DNA of 64,000 nt from an uncultured Acidimicrobiales bacterium (GTDB lineage: Bacteria; Actinomycetota; Acidimicrobiia; Acidimicrobiales; SHLQ01). The stretch is taken from contig CALLQB010000044.1 in the NCBI GenBank assembly GCA_938015295.1, forward strand, positions 1-64,000, in the 5' to 3' direction. Shown one piece after another: positions 27,999 through 38,454 of the stretch (position 1 is its first letter; every line of letters begins with the position of its first letter). The notes beneath the pieces are model-generated. The model saw nothing but the letters and a program-made list of their open reading frames with translations, was not told the origin of the DNA and searched no databases. A program made the position numbers and the translations under genes.

Positions 27999-28886
27999 AT
28001 GGCAATGAAACTCCAAGAAATGGTCGCAGCACTAGCCGGTAGACCGTTCGCTTTTAGCGAACCGGCCTTCGGTGGTGCGCCAGACGCCATCGATTGGCTC
28101 TCGCTGAGCGACATCGCCAGCAGCGCCGCACCCTTGCTCGGCAAACTCCTCAGCGTCGGCGTGGCCGCAGCTGTGGCGAGCCAGGTCACCCGACGGCTGA
28201 TCTCCGAGGTCGACGACATCCGAATCCGCCGGCAATTACTGTTCTTTGCACCAAAGATCGCTTGGGTCTTGGTCATGCTGATTGGTCTCGATGTTGTGGG
28301 CATCGATGTCAGTGGAGCGGCCGCATTGTTGGCAGCTGTCGGGGTTACCGGCACCGTTGTCTTCACACCAGTCGGGCAAAACTATGTCGCTGGCGCAATG
28401 ACGACCATCGACAACCTATTCCAGGAGGGCGAGGTCGTCACGGTGGGCAACATCTACGGACGCGTGGTGTACCAATCGGTGTTGCGTACCGAACTCGAAT
28501 TGCCCGATGGGTCCAAAGCCTGGGTACCCAACTCGGTGTTTCAGGATGGCGAGGTCCTCAACCACAGCCGAACCGGCGGCTTCCGGATCTCGGTACTCGT
28601 GCCACTCGATGGCACTCCCGACCGACAACTCGCTGTTGCAGTGATGGAAGCCACAATTGCCAACCTTTCCTGGAACAGCGCCGGGAAACCTCCGTTCCTT
28701 GTCTTTGACCACGTAGGCGGCGAAGCAATGTTTTTCAAGGTCTTCGCGTGGATCGACGACCGCACAACCGAGCCGTATCACTGTGGACTGCTGCTCACCT
28801 CGCTCGTCGATGCTCTCGAAGGGGCGGGGATCTCGGTCGGCCAAACCACCAACCTTTCGTTCGCCCCGTCGCTCGCCACGCGGTAG
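27999..28886 (+). CDS. MscS-family mechanosensitive ion channel
   Basis: AALLAAVGVTGTVVFTPVGQNYVAGAMTTIDNLFQEGEVVTVGNIYGRVV TM3/beta-domain signature. Confidence 0.9.
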   Translation: MAMKLQEMVAALAGRPFAFSEPAFGGAPDAIDWLSLSDIASSAAPLLGKLLSVGVAAAVASQVTRRLISEVDDIRIRRQLLFFAPKIAWVLVMLIGLDVVGIDVSGAAALLAAVGVTGTVVFTPVGQNYVAGAMTTIDNLFQEGEVVTVGNIYGRVVYQSVLRTELELPDGSKAWVPNSVFQDGEVLNHSRTGGFRISVLVPLDGTPDRQLAVAVMEATIANLSWNSAGKPPFLVFDHVGGEAMFFKVFAWIDDRTTEPYHCGLLLTSLVDALEGAGISVGQTTNLSFAPSLATR

Positions 28887-28926
28887 CCCGCAGTCGCAGC
28901 CTTGCGGCAGGGCACCTGCCTGGTGT

Positions 28927-30462
28927 TCACCAGTCGGTGGGCACGTAGTCCTTCAAGAACTGACCCCACACATGCGTGCCAGAGTTGATGCCGTCGATAA
29001 TAGGGTCGACGATCCGTGCAGCTCCGTCGACGATGTCGAGCGGCGGATGAAAACCATGTTCGGCGGTCTTTTGTTTCGCGATCTCGACCGGGTCCTCATC
29101 GCTCACCCAGCCAGTATCGACACTGTTCATGTGGATACCCGAGGCGTGGTAATCGGTCGCTGAGGTTCGCGTCATCATGTTTAGCGCGGCCTTCGCCATG
29201 TTCGTGTGCGGATGTTTCGTGGTTTTGTATCGTCGATAGAACTGGCCCTCGACCGCCGACACGTTCACGACGTGTTTGGCCTCGCCGGGCGTCTGTTCCA
29301 TCAGCGGCTTCAGCCGAGCGTTAAGTACAAACGGCGCAACGGCGTTCACCAACTGGGTCTCGAGAAGCTCGACTGTCGACACCTCATGCATCATCAGCCG
29401 CCACGAGTTGCGGTCACGCAGATCGACCTGCTGAAGATCCTGATCGAGCCGGCCTTCGGGAAACAGGTCGCCCTGTGCTTCCAACTCTTCGGGCAGCAGT
29501 GGTGTCTGCGACATCTCTGCCGATGAAGCCCCTCGTCCAACCGCTGGCACGACTTGTGCGTCTCCGCTCGGCAGCAGATCGTACCCTCGCAGCCCCTCGT
29601 ATCCGCCTACCAGTTGCAGGACCTCTGGCGAAAGAGACGCCAATGCGGCCGTCTCGCCCTTCATCATGTGTGTGTAGAAATCGGGCGGGCGGCGCACCGT
29701 CTGGCAGGCGTTGTTCACGATGAAATCCAGTCGGTCGCGGGTCTCCAACACATGCTGGGCGAATGCCTCAACACTCGGTGTGTGACGAAGATCGAGGCCG
29801 AACAGTTCGAGGCGGTGGCCCCAGTCGGCAAAGTCAGCCTCGGCGCTGTAGCGCGCTGCGGCATCTCGCGGAAACCGTGTCACCACGATCACCTCAGCTC
29901 CACAACGCAGAAGTTTGATTCCCGCCTGGTACCCGATCTTCACCCGACCACCGGTGAGCAAGGCAACCGTCCCGTTCAGGTCGGCCAACTCCGACCGCTT
30001 TGCAAAGTTCAACGCAGCACACGACGGACAGAGCTGGTCGTAGAAGTGATGTACCTGGTCGTATTTGTTCTTGCATACATAGCAGTGCTGTTTGTCGACG
30101 ACCCTGCGGTACGGCTCGCTGTCGTGATCGAAATCGACCGGCGCAAACACGTTCGGCGTCGTAAAGACCGGCTTCTCTCGAAGCTGACGGATTCCCGTCC
30201 CGGCAAGCACAGCCTCATCGGCGGCCAACCGGTCGGCTCGTCGTTTGCGGCGACGAGCCTTTGCCCGCATTCGGCGCTCATCGGGGTCGGCGCAAAACAC
30301 GTCGCCAGCGGCGTTGAGCAGTTGGGTTCGTTCGTCGACCGACAGCCCAGCGAGCAGATCCTTGTCTGCCGCTATCGACCGCAGGAGCGCTGTGGTTTCG
30401 AGCAAACGATCGCGCAACTCTGGCGCGGTGCTCGGCAGATCTTTTGGCGGCACCCGGTCCAT
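28927..30462 (-). CDS. SDR family oxidoreductase with N-terminal zinc-ribbon-like region
   Basis: HCYVCKNKYDQVHHFYDQLCPSCAALNFAKR followed by SDR fold (LNGTVALLTGGRVKIGYQAGIKLL, NNACQTVRR, YRRYKTTKHPHTNMAKAALNMM). Confidence 0.8.
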   Translation of the reverse strand: MDRVPPKDLPSTAPELRDRLLETTALLRSIAADKDLLAGLSVDERTQLLNAAGDVFCADPDERRMRAKARRRKRRADRLAADEAVLAGTGIRQLREKPVFTTPNVFAPVDFDHDSEPYRRVVDKQHCYVCKNKYDQVHHFYDQLCPSCAALNFAKRSELADLNGTVALLTGGRVKIGYQAGIKLLRCGAEVIVVTRFPRDAAARYSAEADFADWGHRLELFGLDLRHTPSVEAFAQHVLETRDRLDFIVNNACQTVRRPPDFYTHMMKGETAALASLSPEVLQLVGGYEGLRGYDLLPSGDAQVVPAVGRGASSAEMSQTPLLPEELEAQGDLFPEGRLDQDLQQVDLRDRNSWRLMMHEVSTVELLETQLVNAVAPFVLNARLKPLMEQTPGEAKHVVNVSAVEGQFYRRYKTTKHPHTNMAKAALNMMTRTSATDYHASGIHMNSVDTGWVSDEDPVEIAKQKTAEHGFHPPLDIVDGAARIVDPIIDGINSGTHVWGQFLKDYVPTDW

Positions 30463-30512
30463 GACTGCACAGTACCGAACATGTCAGGCGCAGCCTTGAT
30501 CAGACGATTCGA

Positions 30513-31796
30513 CTAGAGACCGACGATCGCGTCGAGGTAGAGGTCGCGCTGGCGTTCCCAGCGGTACGGTTCGAACGCCTCGTGCGAGGCCTTCCCCATC
30601 CGCAGGCGAAGCTCAGGGTCACGAGCAAGCGTCACCAAGATTTCGGCTAGTTGTTCGTGGTTATCGGCGTCGAAGTACATCACCGTGTCGTCGTCAAAGT
30701 AGGCCGAAGTGGCCGATAGTCGACTCGAAACCACAGGCAAGCCGAACAACATGTACTCGTACATTTTGCCGGTGTGTACAAGGTTGGAGTAGCTCGAAAG
30801 GCTCTGGGTCACTGCCCCGATATCGGCGCTTTCGAAGATCTCCTGCAGCCGCTCAAGCGATACCCAGCCTTCGAAACTCACGGCCTCAGCAATACCAAGC
30901 TCGTTGACGAGTTCTCTCAGCGGCTCTTCATAGTCGCCCTCACCACTGATGACCAGACGCAGTCCCGGTGCATCCCGAAGTGCCAATGCCAAGGCCCGAA
31001 CGAGGCACTCATGCCCCCAGCGGCGCTCGATTGTGCCGGGACAAATCACGGTGACCGTATCGCCGGTTCCTAGTTCAGGTGGTCCCTCGACCGGCTTGAG
31101 CGCGCTATCGGGTGTCGAGTTCACCACAACACGAATCTTGTCGGGGTCAGCGCCGCGCTCGAGGTAGAAATCTCGATGTTGTTCGGTGACGGCGAAGGTC
31201 AGGTCGGCGAACGCAAGCGAACGCAGTTCGAGCCATCCCATAAGTTTGGTGAGCGGTTTTGAGCCGTAAAGCGTCGCGAAAAGCTCGCTTGCTGGCTCTT
31301 TACAGAACAACACGACCTTCGCGCCGAGCAATTTCGGGATCAGCGCCGCAAACACCTGATGGTCGGGAAGGCTGGTCACTTGGATCACGTCGTAGCGACG
31401 GCGAAGGTGCCTACCGGTCAACAACGCTGCAGCGGTAACAAACCACTGGACGTACGACAGCATGTAGCGAGGCAACGAGCCGCGCGTCTTCGCAAACCCA
31501 AACCGTGTAAACCGAAGAGATCGCGAGGTGTCGCCCTCGCCCAAGGTGCGAACTTCCGATCGCTCTTCGCCTGGTCGCGCCAGGCAGAAAAGGTCGACGT
31601 CGTAGCCGGCGTCGATCAGCGCCTCTGATTCGCGTCGGGCGTGCATCTCATAGCTACGAAACGTCACGATCGCAGCGCGACCGCGGCGCGCCTTACTAGG
31701 TAACGAACGACCAGCGGTCTCGGGGAAGCTTTGGCCTAACGACATGAATCCAGGGGCGACGTTGAGGAGAGGGGGGTGTCGCCGGTTCAGCAGCAA
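30513..31796 (-). CDS. Glycosyltransferase family 4 protein
   Basis: GT-B features: ERRWGHECLVRALALAL, LRLVISGEGDYEEPLRELVNELG, YEYMLFGLPVVSSRL. Confidence 0.85.
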   Translation of the reverse strand: MLLNRRHPPLLNVAPGFMSLGQSFPETAGRSLPSKARRGRAAIVTFRSYEMHARRESEALIDAGYDVDLFCLARPGEERSEVRTLGEGDTSRSLRFTRFGFAKTRGSLPRYMLSYVQWFVTAAALLTGRHLRRRYDVIQVTSLPDHQVFAALIPKLLGAKVVLFCKEPASELFATLYGSKPLTKLMGWLELRSLAFADLTFAVTEQHRDFYLERGADPDKIRVVVNSTPDSALKPVEGPPELGTGDTVTVICPGTIERRWGHECLVRALALALRDAPGLRLVISGEGDYEEPLRELVNELGIAEAVSFEGWVSLERLQEIFESADIGAVTQSLSSYSNLVHTGKMYEYMLFGLPVVSSRLSATSAYFDDDTVMYFDADNHEQLAEILVTLARDPELRLRMGKASHEAFEPYRWERQRDLYLDAIVGL

Positions 31797-31850
31797 CTAC
31801 GCCCACTGTAGATGGTCAGACGCAGCTTGGATAGTACCCACCGCCGGAGT

Positions 31851-32408
31851 TCACCAAAGCACGTACACCGCTACCACGGGGTCGTGCCCGGCGATCACGC
31901 TGTGCAGATCGTCGGGGTTGTTGTAGAGCACCCCGCCGGCAGGTACGGGCACAAAGGACGTACTTCCTCCGAAACGCCACTGCGCAGAACCGGACAGGAC
32001 AACATAGGTCTCCTGTGGCGGGTGCGAGTGGAGCGGATAGGTGTGATCTCCTCGAAGAGCTAGCACCCCGACGGTCACCGCACCGAGGTCGAAAGACCGG
32101 TTAAGCAAGGCCAGCGCACAGCTATCGCCGTCACAGCCGCATCGAGGTGAGGAGGTCCACACCAAATCATCAACAACCGACAAAAATGACTTCGTTCGAT
32201 GGGTCGGATCGAGACGACGAAGCCTTTCAACCAACGGCACCAACGCCGGAGCCGAAGCGACTTCGAGCGCCTGCGCCGCCTGCGCAGCCTCCGCGAGCAC
32301 CTCTGCGCCTTCAACAACCTTGGCGTCGCCCACGCTGGATCCAGCGAGCTTCATTTGCTCGGCAGCGTCAAGTAGGAACGCTCGCACATCACTGCGTGAC
32401 AAGATCAT
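31851..32408 (-). CDS. Cupin protein resembling DddL/DddQ-type DMSP lyase
   Basis: Alpha-helical N-terminus then DLGAVTVGVLALRGDHTYPLHSHPPQETYVVLSGSAQWRFG...LYNNPDDLHSVIAGHDPVVAVYVLW. Confidence 0.5.
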   Translation of the reverse strand: MILSRSDVRAFLLDAAEQMKLAGSSVGDAKVVEGAEVLAEAAQAAQALEVASAPALVPLVERLRRLDPTHRTKSFLSVVDDLVWTSSPRCGCDGDSCALALLNRSFDLGAVTVGVLALRGDHTYPLHSHPPQETYVVLSGSAQWRFGGSTSFVPVPAGGVLYNNPDDLHSVIAGHDPVVAVYVLW

Positions 32409-32445
32409 CCTCGGTGTTCTGGTTTGCTGTTTATATGCTCGCGTC

Positions 32446-34275
32446 GTGGAAGCGGGACGCCGACGAAAACGAAACTACCTTGCGCTGCTCGTCCTTGCCG
32501 CCTTCGCCGCCTTCGCTGCGGCCGCCGTGAGCCGCATCGCCGATACCGAACGGCTCGCCTACTACTGGGTGTCGGCCGAACTCACTGCCAATGGCGGAGC
32601 AAAGCTCACCGAGCAACTCGAGTGGGACTTTGGCTCGGGTGAACGTCGTGGCATTTACCGCGATGTGCCAGATCTCGGTACCTCCGACGTGGCCGTCTCG
32701 TCGCGCACCGCCCCCGTGCCCGTACTTCTCGAGCAATGGAACCTCTTTCAGCGGTGCACCGACGAACGAACCACGTTCGTGCAGGGCATGAGCAACGCAA
32801 CCAGAATTTGCATTGGGGATCCCAACATCACGATCTCGGGCCGCCATGTGTACACCATCGAGTACGACCTCGACACGCTTACCTCGATCCCGAACGGTGG
32901 AACCTCGATCGACTGGTTCGCTGTTGGGCGGGCCTGGACCGTTCCGATCGAACGAGCAGAACTCCATCTCCGCGCCCCCTTCGCGTTCATCGACCCCCGG
33001 TGCGAACAGGCCGGGCAGATGGGCGCGTGCGATATCGAACAGATCGCCCCAGGCCACCTTCGCGTCGACGTGTCGGATCTTCAGCCCCTCGACGCGGAGA
33101 CCGGAACCTTTGGCGAAGCTATTCGGCTCGACGCGGCTATTGGGGCGCCGGTAGACCTACCCGCCGCCCCGTCGTTACCCGATCGTACGGGGGCCGACCC
33201 CAGCACCAGTTTCGCCGCTGTCGCGAGTGCATCGTTTCTTGGCTTTATTGCGCTTGCTCCTCTCGTGTCGTCGTTTGTCCGGCGCCGAGGTCGCGAGCTG
33301 GTTTGGGCCGGTTCTGCCACCGATGCGGCATTCGGACCTGCAGTTCTGGCGCCTGGTGATCCGGCGGCAGGTGATCCACGCGCCGTGGTGAAGCTTGACG
33401 CAGCCGAGCTCGCCGAGCTGGCGACGATCGAGTTCGTGCCGCCAGCCAATCTCGAACCGTGGCAGGGCGGCATTGTCGATAAGGAGCGTCCACTTCCCGA
33501 GCATCAGACTGCTTGGCTCATCCAGAAGGCAATCGCCGGCGAGGTTCGTATTGAGGACGAAGACGACATGGTTGTGCACTCGGTTGCTGGCCGTCCGCCC
33601 GATGAGGTTCTCGACCGCATGTTTCGAGGCCGCTCACAGGTCGCCCTAGGCAAACCTGACGCCGACTTCCGTGCAGCATGGTCTCTTCTTGAAAGAACCC
33701 AGCAGTCGTTTGCGAAGTCATCGCCGCTATGGAAACAACGAGCGGACGGCATCCGCACCGCTGCGATCGCCGTTGGAGTTCTCGGCGTGGTGATCGGGCT
33801 CATCTTCCTGGTGATTAGTGCGGCAATCGCCGGCCGCGAGGGCGGAAACCTCCTGCCATTCGTCATTGTCGGCGCAGCCGCAATAGTGGGCGTTTCTACC
33901 ACGTTGCTCGTTCGCCAATGGGAACTGCGGGTACGCACACCAATCGGCTCCTCGGAATGGCTGAAGGTCGAGTCGTTCCGGCAATTCCTCGCTGGATCCG
34001 AAGCGCACCATGCCGACTGGGCCGCCGAGCACGGTATTCTCCGCGACTACACCGCCTGGGCACTTGCACTGGGCGAGATTGACCGGTGGGGCGACGCCGT
34101 GAAGGGCTCGAATGTCGCTCAACGCGACCCCGCCGGGTATTTCTACGCGACCAGAGGCGCCTATATCGGGACCTACGTTGGGCGTACCTCAGCAGCTGAA
34201 CGGTCGAGCGGTAGCGGTGGAGGTGGCGGCTTCAGCGGAGGCGGTGGCGGCGGTGGCGGAGGCGGAAGCTGGTGA
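32446..34275 (+). CDS. DUF2207-like membrane protein with Gly-rich C-terminus
   Basis: YYWVSAELTANGGAKLTEQLEWDFGSGERRGIYRDVPDL; TM segments; tail GGGGFSGGGGGGGGGGSW; probable GTG start. Confidence 0.8.
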   Translation: MEAGRRRKRNYLALLVLAAFAAFAAAAVSRIADTERLAYYWVSAELTANGGAKLTEQLEWDFGSGERRGIYRDVPDLGTSDVAVSSRTAPVPVLLEQWNLFQRCTDERTTFVQGMSNATRICIGDPNITISGRHVYTIEYDLDTLTSIPNGGTSIDWFAVGRAWTVPIERAELHLRAPFAFIDPRCEQAGQMGACDIEQIAPGHLRVDVSDLQPLDAETGTFGEAIRLDAAIGAPVDLPAAPSLPDRTGADPSTSFAAVASASFLGFIALAPLVSSFVRRRGRELVWAGSATDAAFGPAVLAPGDPAAGDPRAVVKLDAAELAELATIEFVPPANLEPWQGGIVDKERPLPEHQTAWLIQKAIAGEVRIEDEDDMVVHSVAGRPPDEVLDRMFRGRSQVALGKPDADFRAAWSLLERTQQSFAKSSPLWKQRADGIRTAAIAVGVLGVVIGLIFLVISAAIAGREGGNLLPFVIVGAAAIVGVSTTLLVRQWELRVRTPIGSSEWLKVESFRQFLAGSEAHHADWAAEHGILRDYTAWALALGEIDRWGDAVKGSNVAQRDPAGYFYATRGAYIGTYVGRTSAAERSSGSGGGGGFSGGGGGGGGGGSW

Positions 34276-34283
34276 CCGAGGCG

Positions 34284-35708
<1,425 letters not shown>

Positions 35709-35711
35709 GCA

Positions 35712-36404
35712 ATGGTGAAAAAGGCAGGCGAGCAAGAAACATTCGCGGGCGACAAGAAGACGGGCCAGTCGATTCTGGGTCCCGCTGAACGCCGCTTCAT
35801 CGACTGGGCCATTCCGAAGGTCCCCAAACCCGTGCTCAGTCACCACCTCACGGCCCTCACGCTGGTGTGGTCGGTCGGCACGGTCTTGTTCGGGTGGCTT
35901 GCGGCGAAGAATCTGCTCTGGCTACATGCGATGTCGGTCATGGTCTTTGCTCAGTGGTTGACCGATTCTCTCGATGGATCACTTGGGAAGTTTCGCAAGC
36001 AGGGGCTCGTGAAGTGGGGATTCTTCATGGATCATCTTCTCGACTTGATCTTCGCGGGGTCGATCGTCATCGGCTACTCGTTCCTCGTCGAGGCCAAGTG
36101 GCTCGAGTTTTTGTTCCTGATTCTGCTGCTCGTCACCTGTGCGACGATGGCCGTGTCGTTTCTTTCGTTCGCGGCCACGAATCAATTTCAGATTGCGTAC
36201 TACGGGATCGGCCCGACCGAAATCCGTATTGGCTATGTCGCGCTGAACACGTTCGTGTACTTCATCGGCACCGAAGTGTTCAGTTGGGGCGTGCCTGTTG
36301 TTGTGGCGATGAACCTCGCCGCCCTGCTGGTCTTAACAGTGCAAACCAGCAAGAACCTGTGGGCGATCGACTACGAAAACAACGTTGACGGAGCGACGCG
36401 CTAA
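35712..36404 (+). CDS. CDP-alcohol phosphatidyltransferase family membrane protein
   Basis: DSLDGSLGKFRKQGLVKWGFFMDHLLD matches a CDP-OH-P-like core. Confidence 0.75.
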   Translation: MVKKAGEQETFAGDKKTGQSILGPAERRFIDWAIPKVPKPVLSHHLTALTLVWSVGTVLFGWLAAKNLLWLHAMSVMVFAQWLTDSLDGSLGKFRKQGLVKWGFFMDHLLDLIFAGSIVIGYSFLVEAKWLEFLFLILLLVTCATMAVSFLSFAATNQFQIAYYGIGPTEIRIGYVALNTFVYFIGTEVFSWGVPVVVAMNLAALLVLTVQTSKNLWAIDYENNVDGATR

Positions 36405-36473
36405 CAGGTTTGAGGGCGGCGTGGCAGTAGAGCAAGCGGCATACCACGCAGCTTGGCGTGCCACCGCAGAGCC

Positions 36474-37043
36474 TTAGAGTTCGACGCCGAGTTCGCGGTG
36501 GATCTGATCGACGGTGTTGTCGTCGAGTCCGAGTCCGCCTGCGAGGTCGCGGAGGTAGTTGATCTCGTGCTGGTTGTCGACATCGATCGCCATCAGCGAG
36601 ACCGCATAGGCCTGGGGTCCAAGACCGCTCGGCACGCTTGACGCGAACGCCTTTGGATCGACGAACGGACCGTTGAGCTCGCTGCGAAGGTAGTCCTCTT
36701 CGGCGGCCTCGAGTTCGCCGAGTTGCTCAATGATGTTGTCGACCTCGGTCTTGTCGACCTCACCGTCGGACTTTGCCGAGTTCACCATCGCCTGGATGAG
36801 AACCTCGGCCTGAGAGTTGTCGAGCTGCGAGCTTTGAGCGTTCTCGCTCTCGTCGTCGTCACCGCCGCCCAGTAGGCCGCCAAGGCCTCCGAGCATGCCG
36901 CCGGCGCCTCGAGCACCGCGGCCTGCGAGCATCGAGCCGGCCAAACTGCCGATCATGCGTCCGGTGCGGCCGCCGACCATACCGCCGACGGCGCCGCCGC
37001 CGACACTGCCGAGAAGGCTTGTGAGAAGTCGAGTGAAGTTCAT
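36474..37043 (-). CDS. TerB/DUF533-like protein
   Basis: Gly/Ala-rich N-terminus followed by LIQAMVNSAKSDGEVDKTEVDNIIEQLGEL TerB-like helical region; start at MNFTRLL. Confidence 0.75.
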   Translation of the reverse strand: MNFTRLLTSLLGSVGGGAVGGMVGGRTGRMIGSLAGSMLAGRGARGAGGMLGGLGGLLGGGDDDESENAQSSQLDNSQAEVLIQAMVNSAKSDGEVDKTEVDNIIEQLGELEAAEEDYLRSELNGPFVDPKAFASSVPSGLGPQAYAVSLMAIDVDNQHEINYLRDLAGGLGLDDNTVDQIHRELGVEL

Positions 37044-37068
37044 TGTGGGGGGTCTCCTTCGAGAAACA

Positions 37069-37083
37069 GCAACACTGTGTTGC
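37069..37083. promoter_or_regulatory. 15-bp perfect palindrome GCAACAC-T-GTGTTGC upstream of TerB/DUF533-like gene
   Basis: Read directly in the divergent intergenic region 37044-37159. Confidence 0.5.
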
Positions 37084-37159
37084 CGAGAGAACAATCTAGT
37101 CGTTTCCCCGGCAGAGTGCGCTCGGCGACTTGCAGGTCAGCTGCTGAATCGGTTCTGAT

Positions 37160-38389
37160 GTGGCCATGCGTCGTGCACTGGCCGCTGCGATTCTCGGCCC
37201 TTCCCTTCTTGTTGCTTCGCTCGCGTGGAGCGCGTTCGGCATGCTGAACACCATGCTTGATCCGGGACGTTCAGAGCGGATCGCCGACACCCTGCTCGAA
37301 GACGACGCGGTGCAGGCACAGCTTCGGCAAAGTATTGCCGGTGCGGTTGGCAGCCAATTGCCCACCGAGGTTCCGCTTTCCGACGAGCAGCTCGAAGCTG
37401 GTGCGGGTGTCGCGCTCGAGAATCCCGTCGTCGCTCTTCTTGTGCGCGACGCCTTCGTGCAGGCGCATCAGGCTTTCCTCGGTGAAGCCGAACCACCGAA
37501 GACTCTCGACATTGGTTCGGCGGCTACTGAGGTGCGAAGCGGGACGCTCGGTGGCCTTCCAGGGGCCGATGCTTTGCTACCCGACACGCCAGGGCTGGTG
37601 ATCGATCTGCCCACCGACAAGATTCCCAATCTCGGAGGCTTCCGCCGCTGGTTGAACCGTGCCGCACCGCTGATGGCGCTCATCGCGGCCGCAGGAGTCG
37701 CGCTCGCTCTGGTGACAGCAAAGAACCGTGCTGCGGTTCTGCGCCGGGCAGGGTTTTGGGCCATGGGTTCGTCGGTTATCTGGCTTGTGCTCAACATTGG
37801 CGTTCCCTACGTCGCCGCTCGATGGTTCTCGGGACAGGCCGCCATTGCTGCGTCGCTCGTCGATGCGCTTTTCGGCGAGATGCTCGTGCCAGCGATCGTG
37901 TTGGCGTGCGTTGGTTTAGCGTTGGTTGTCGTATCGATCATGTTGCCAGCGATGCAAGGTGCCGGTGAGGAACGCGGGCGCGATGGCGGCGTTTTGATGC
38001 GGCGGGCAGTAGTCAACGATGGCCCGAAACCCGTCCCGATGTACGAAGCGCCGGCCCGACCGGTAACCCCGCAGTACGTACAAGATCCGGCGTCTGGGCA
38101 GAGCCGCGTTCCTCCACAAAATGTGGCACCCCCGCCGCCGGTCGCGCGGCCGCAAAACCCTCAACAATCACACCAACAATCACACCAACAACAGCACCAA
38201 CAGCCTGCTCCGGCGGTCGACCCCGGAGAGTGGCGACCGGGTGTTGGCTACGTCGCGCCGGCTACCGAACCCTCGTCAGCCCCGACCGGATTCGAGGCAC
38301 CCCAGGCGCCCGTAAGGAAGCCGGCCAATCCGCAGTGGGTGGCTGGCCTGGGCTACGTCGACGAAGACGGCAACCCGATCGACTCCTGA
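37160..38389 (+). CDS. Hypothetical membrane protein with Pro/Gln-rich cytoplasmic or external tail
   Basis: N-terminal TM, three further TMs, low-complexity tail QNPQQSHQQSHQQQHQQ. Confidence 0.7.
   Translation: MAMRRALAAAILGPSLLVASLAWSAFGMLNTMLDPGRSERIADTLLEDDAVQAQLRQSIAGAVGSQLPTEVPLSDEQLEAGAGVALENPVVALLVRDAFVQAHQAFLGEAEPPKTLDIGSAATEVRSGTLGGLPGADALLPDTPGLVIDLPTDKIPNLGGFRRWLNRAAPLMALIAAAGVALALVTAKNRAAVLRRAGFWAMGSSVIWLVLNIGVPYVAARWFSGQAAIAASLVDALFGEMLVPAIVLACVGLALVVVSIMLPAMQGAGEERGRDGGVLMRRAVVNDGPKPVPMYEAPARPVTPQYVQDPASGQSRVPPQNVAPPPPVARPQNPQQSHQQSHQQQHQQPAPAVDPGEWRPGVGYVAPATEPSSAPTGFEAPQAPVRKPANPQWVAGLGYVDEDGNPIDS
38162..38197 (+). repeat. 12-bp in-frame tandem repeat CAACAATCACAC x2 plus CAACAACAGCAC (QQSH-QQSH-QQQH)
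   Basis: Read directly. Confidence 0.85.
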
Positions 38390-38454
38390 CCCACCGCTGA
38401 CCCACATTTCGTGGCGTCTTGGCCACCACCGGTGGTATTTGGCAGACTAGACCG

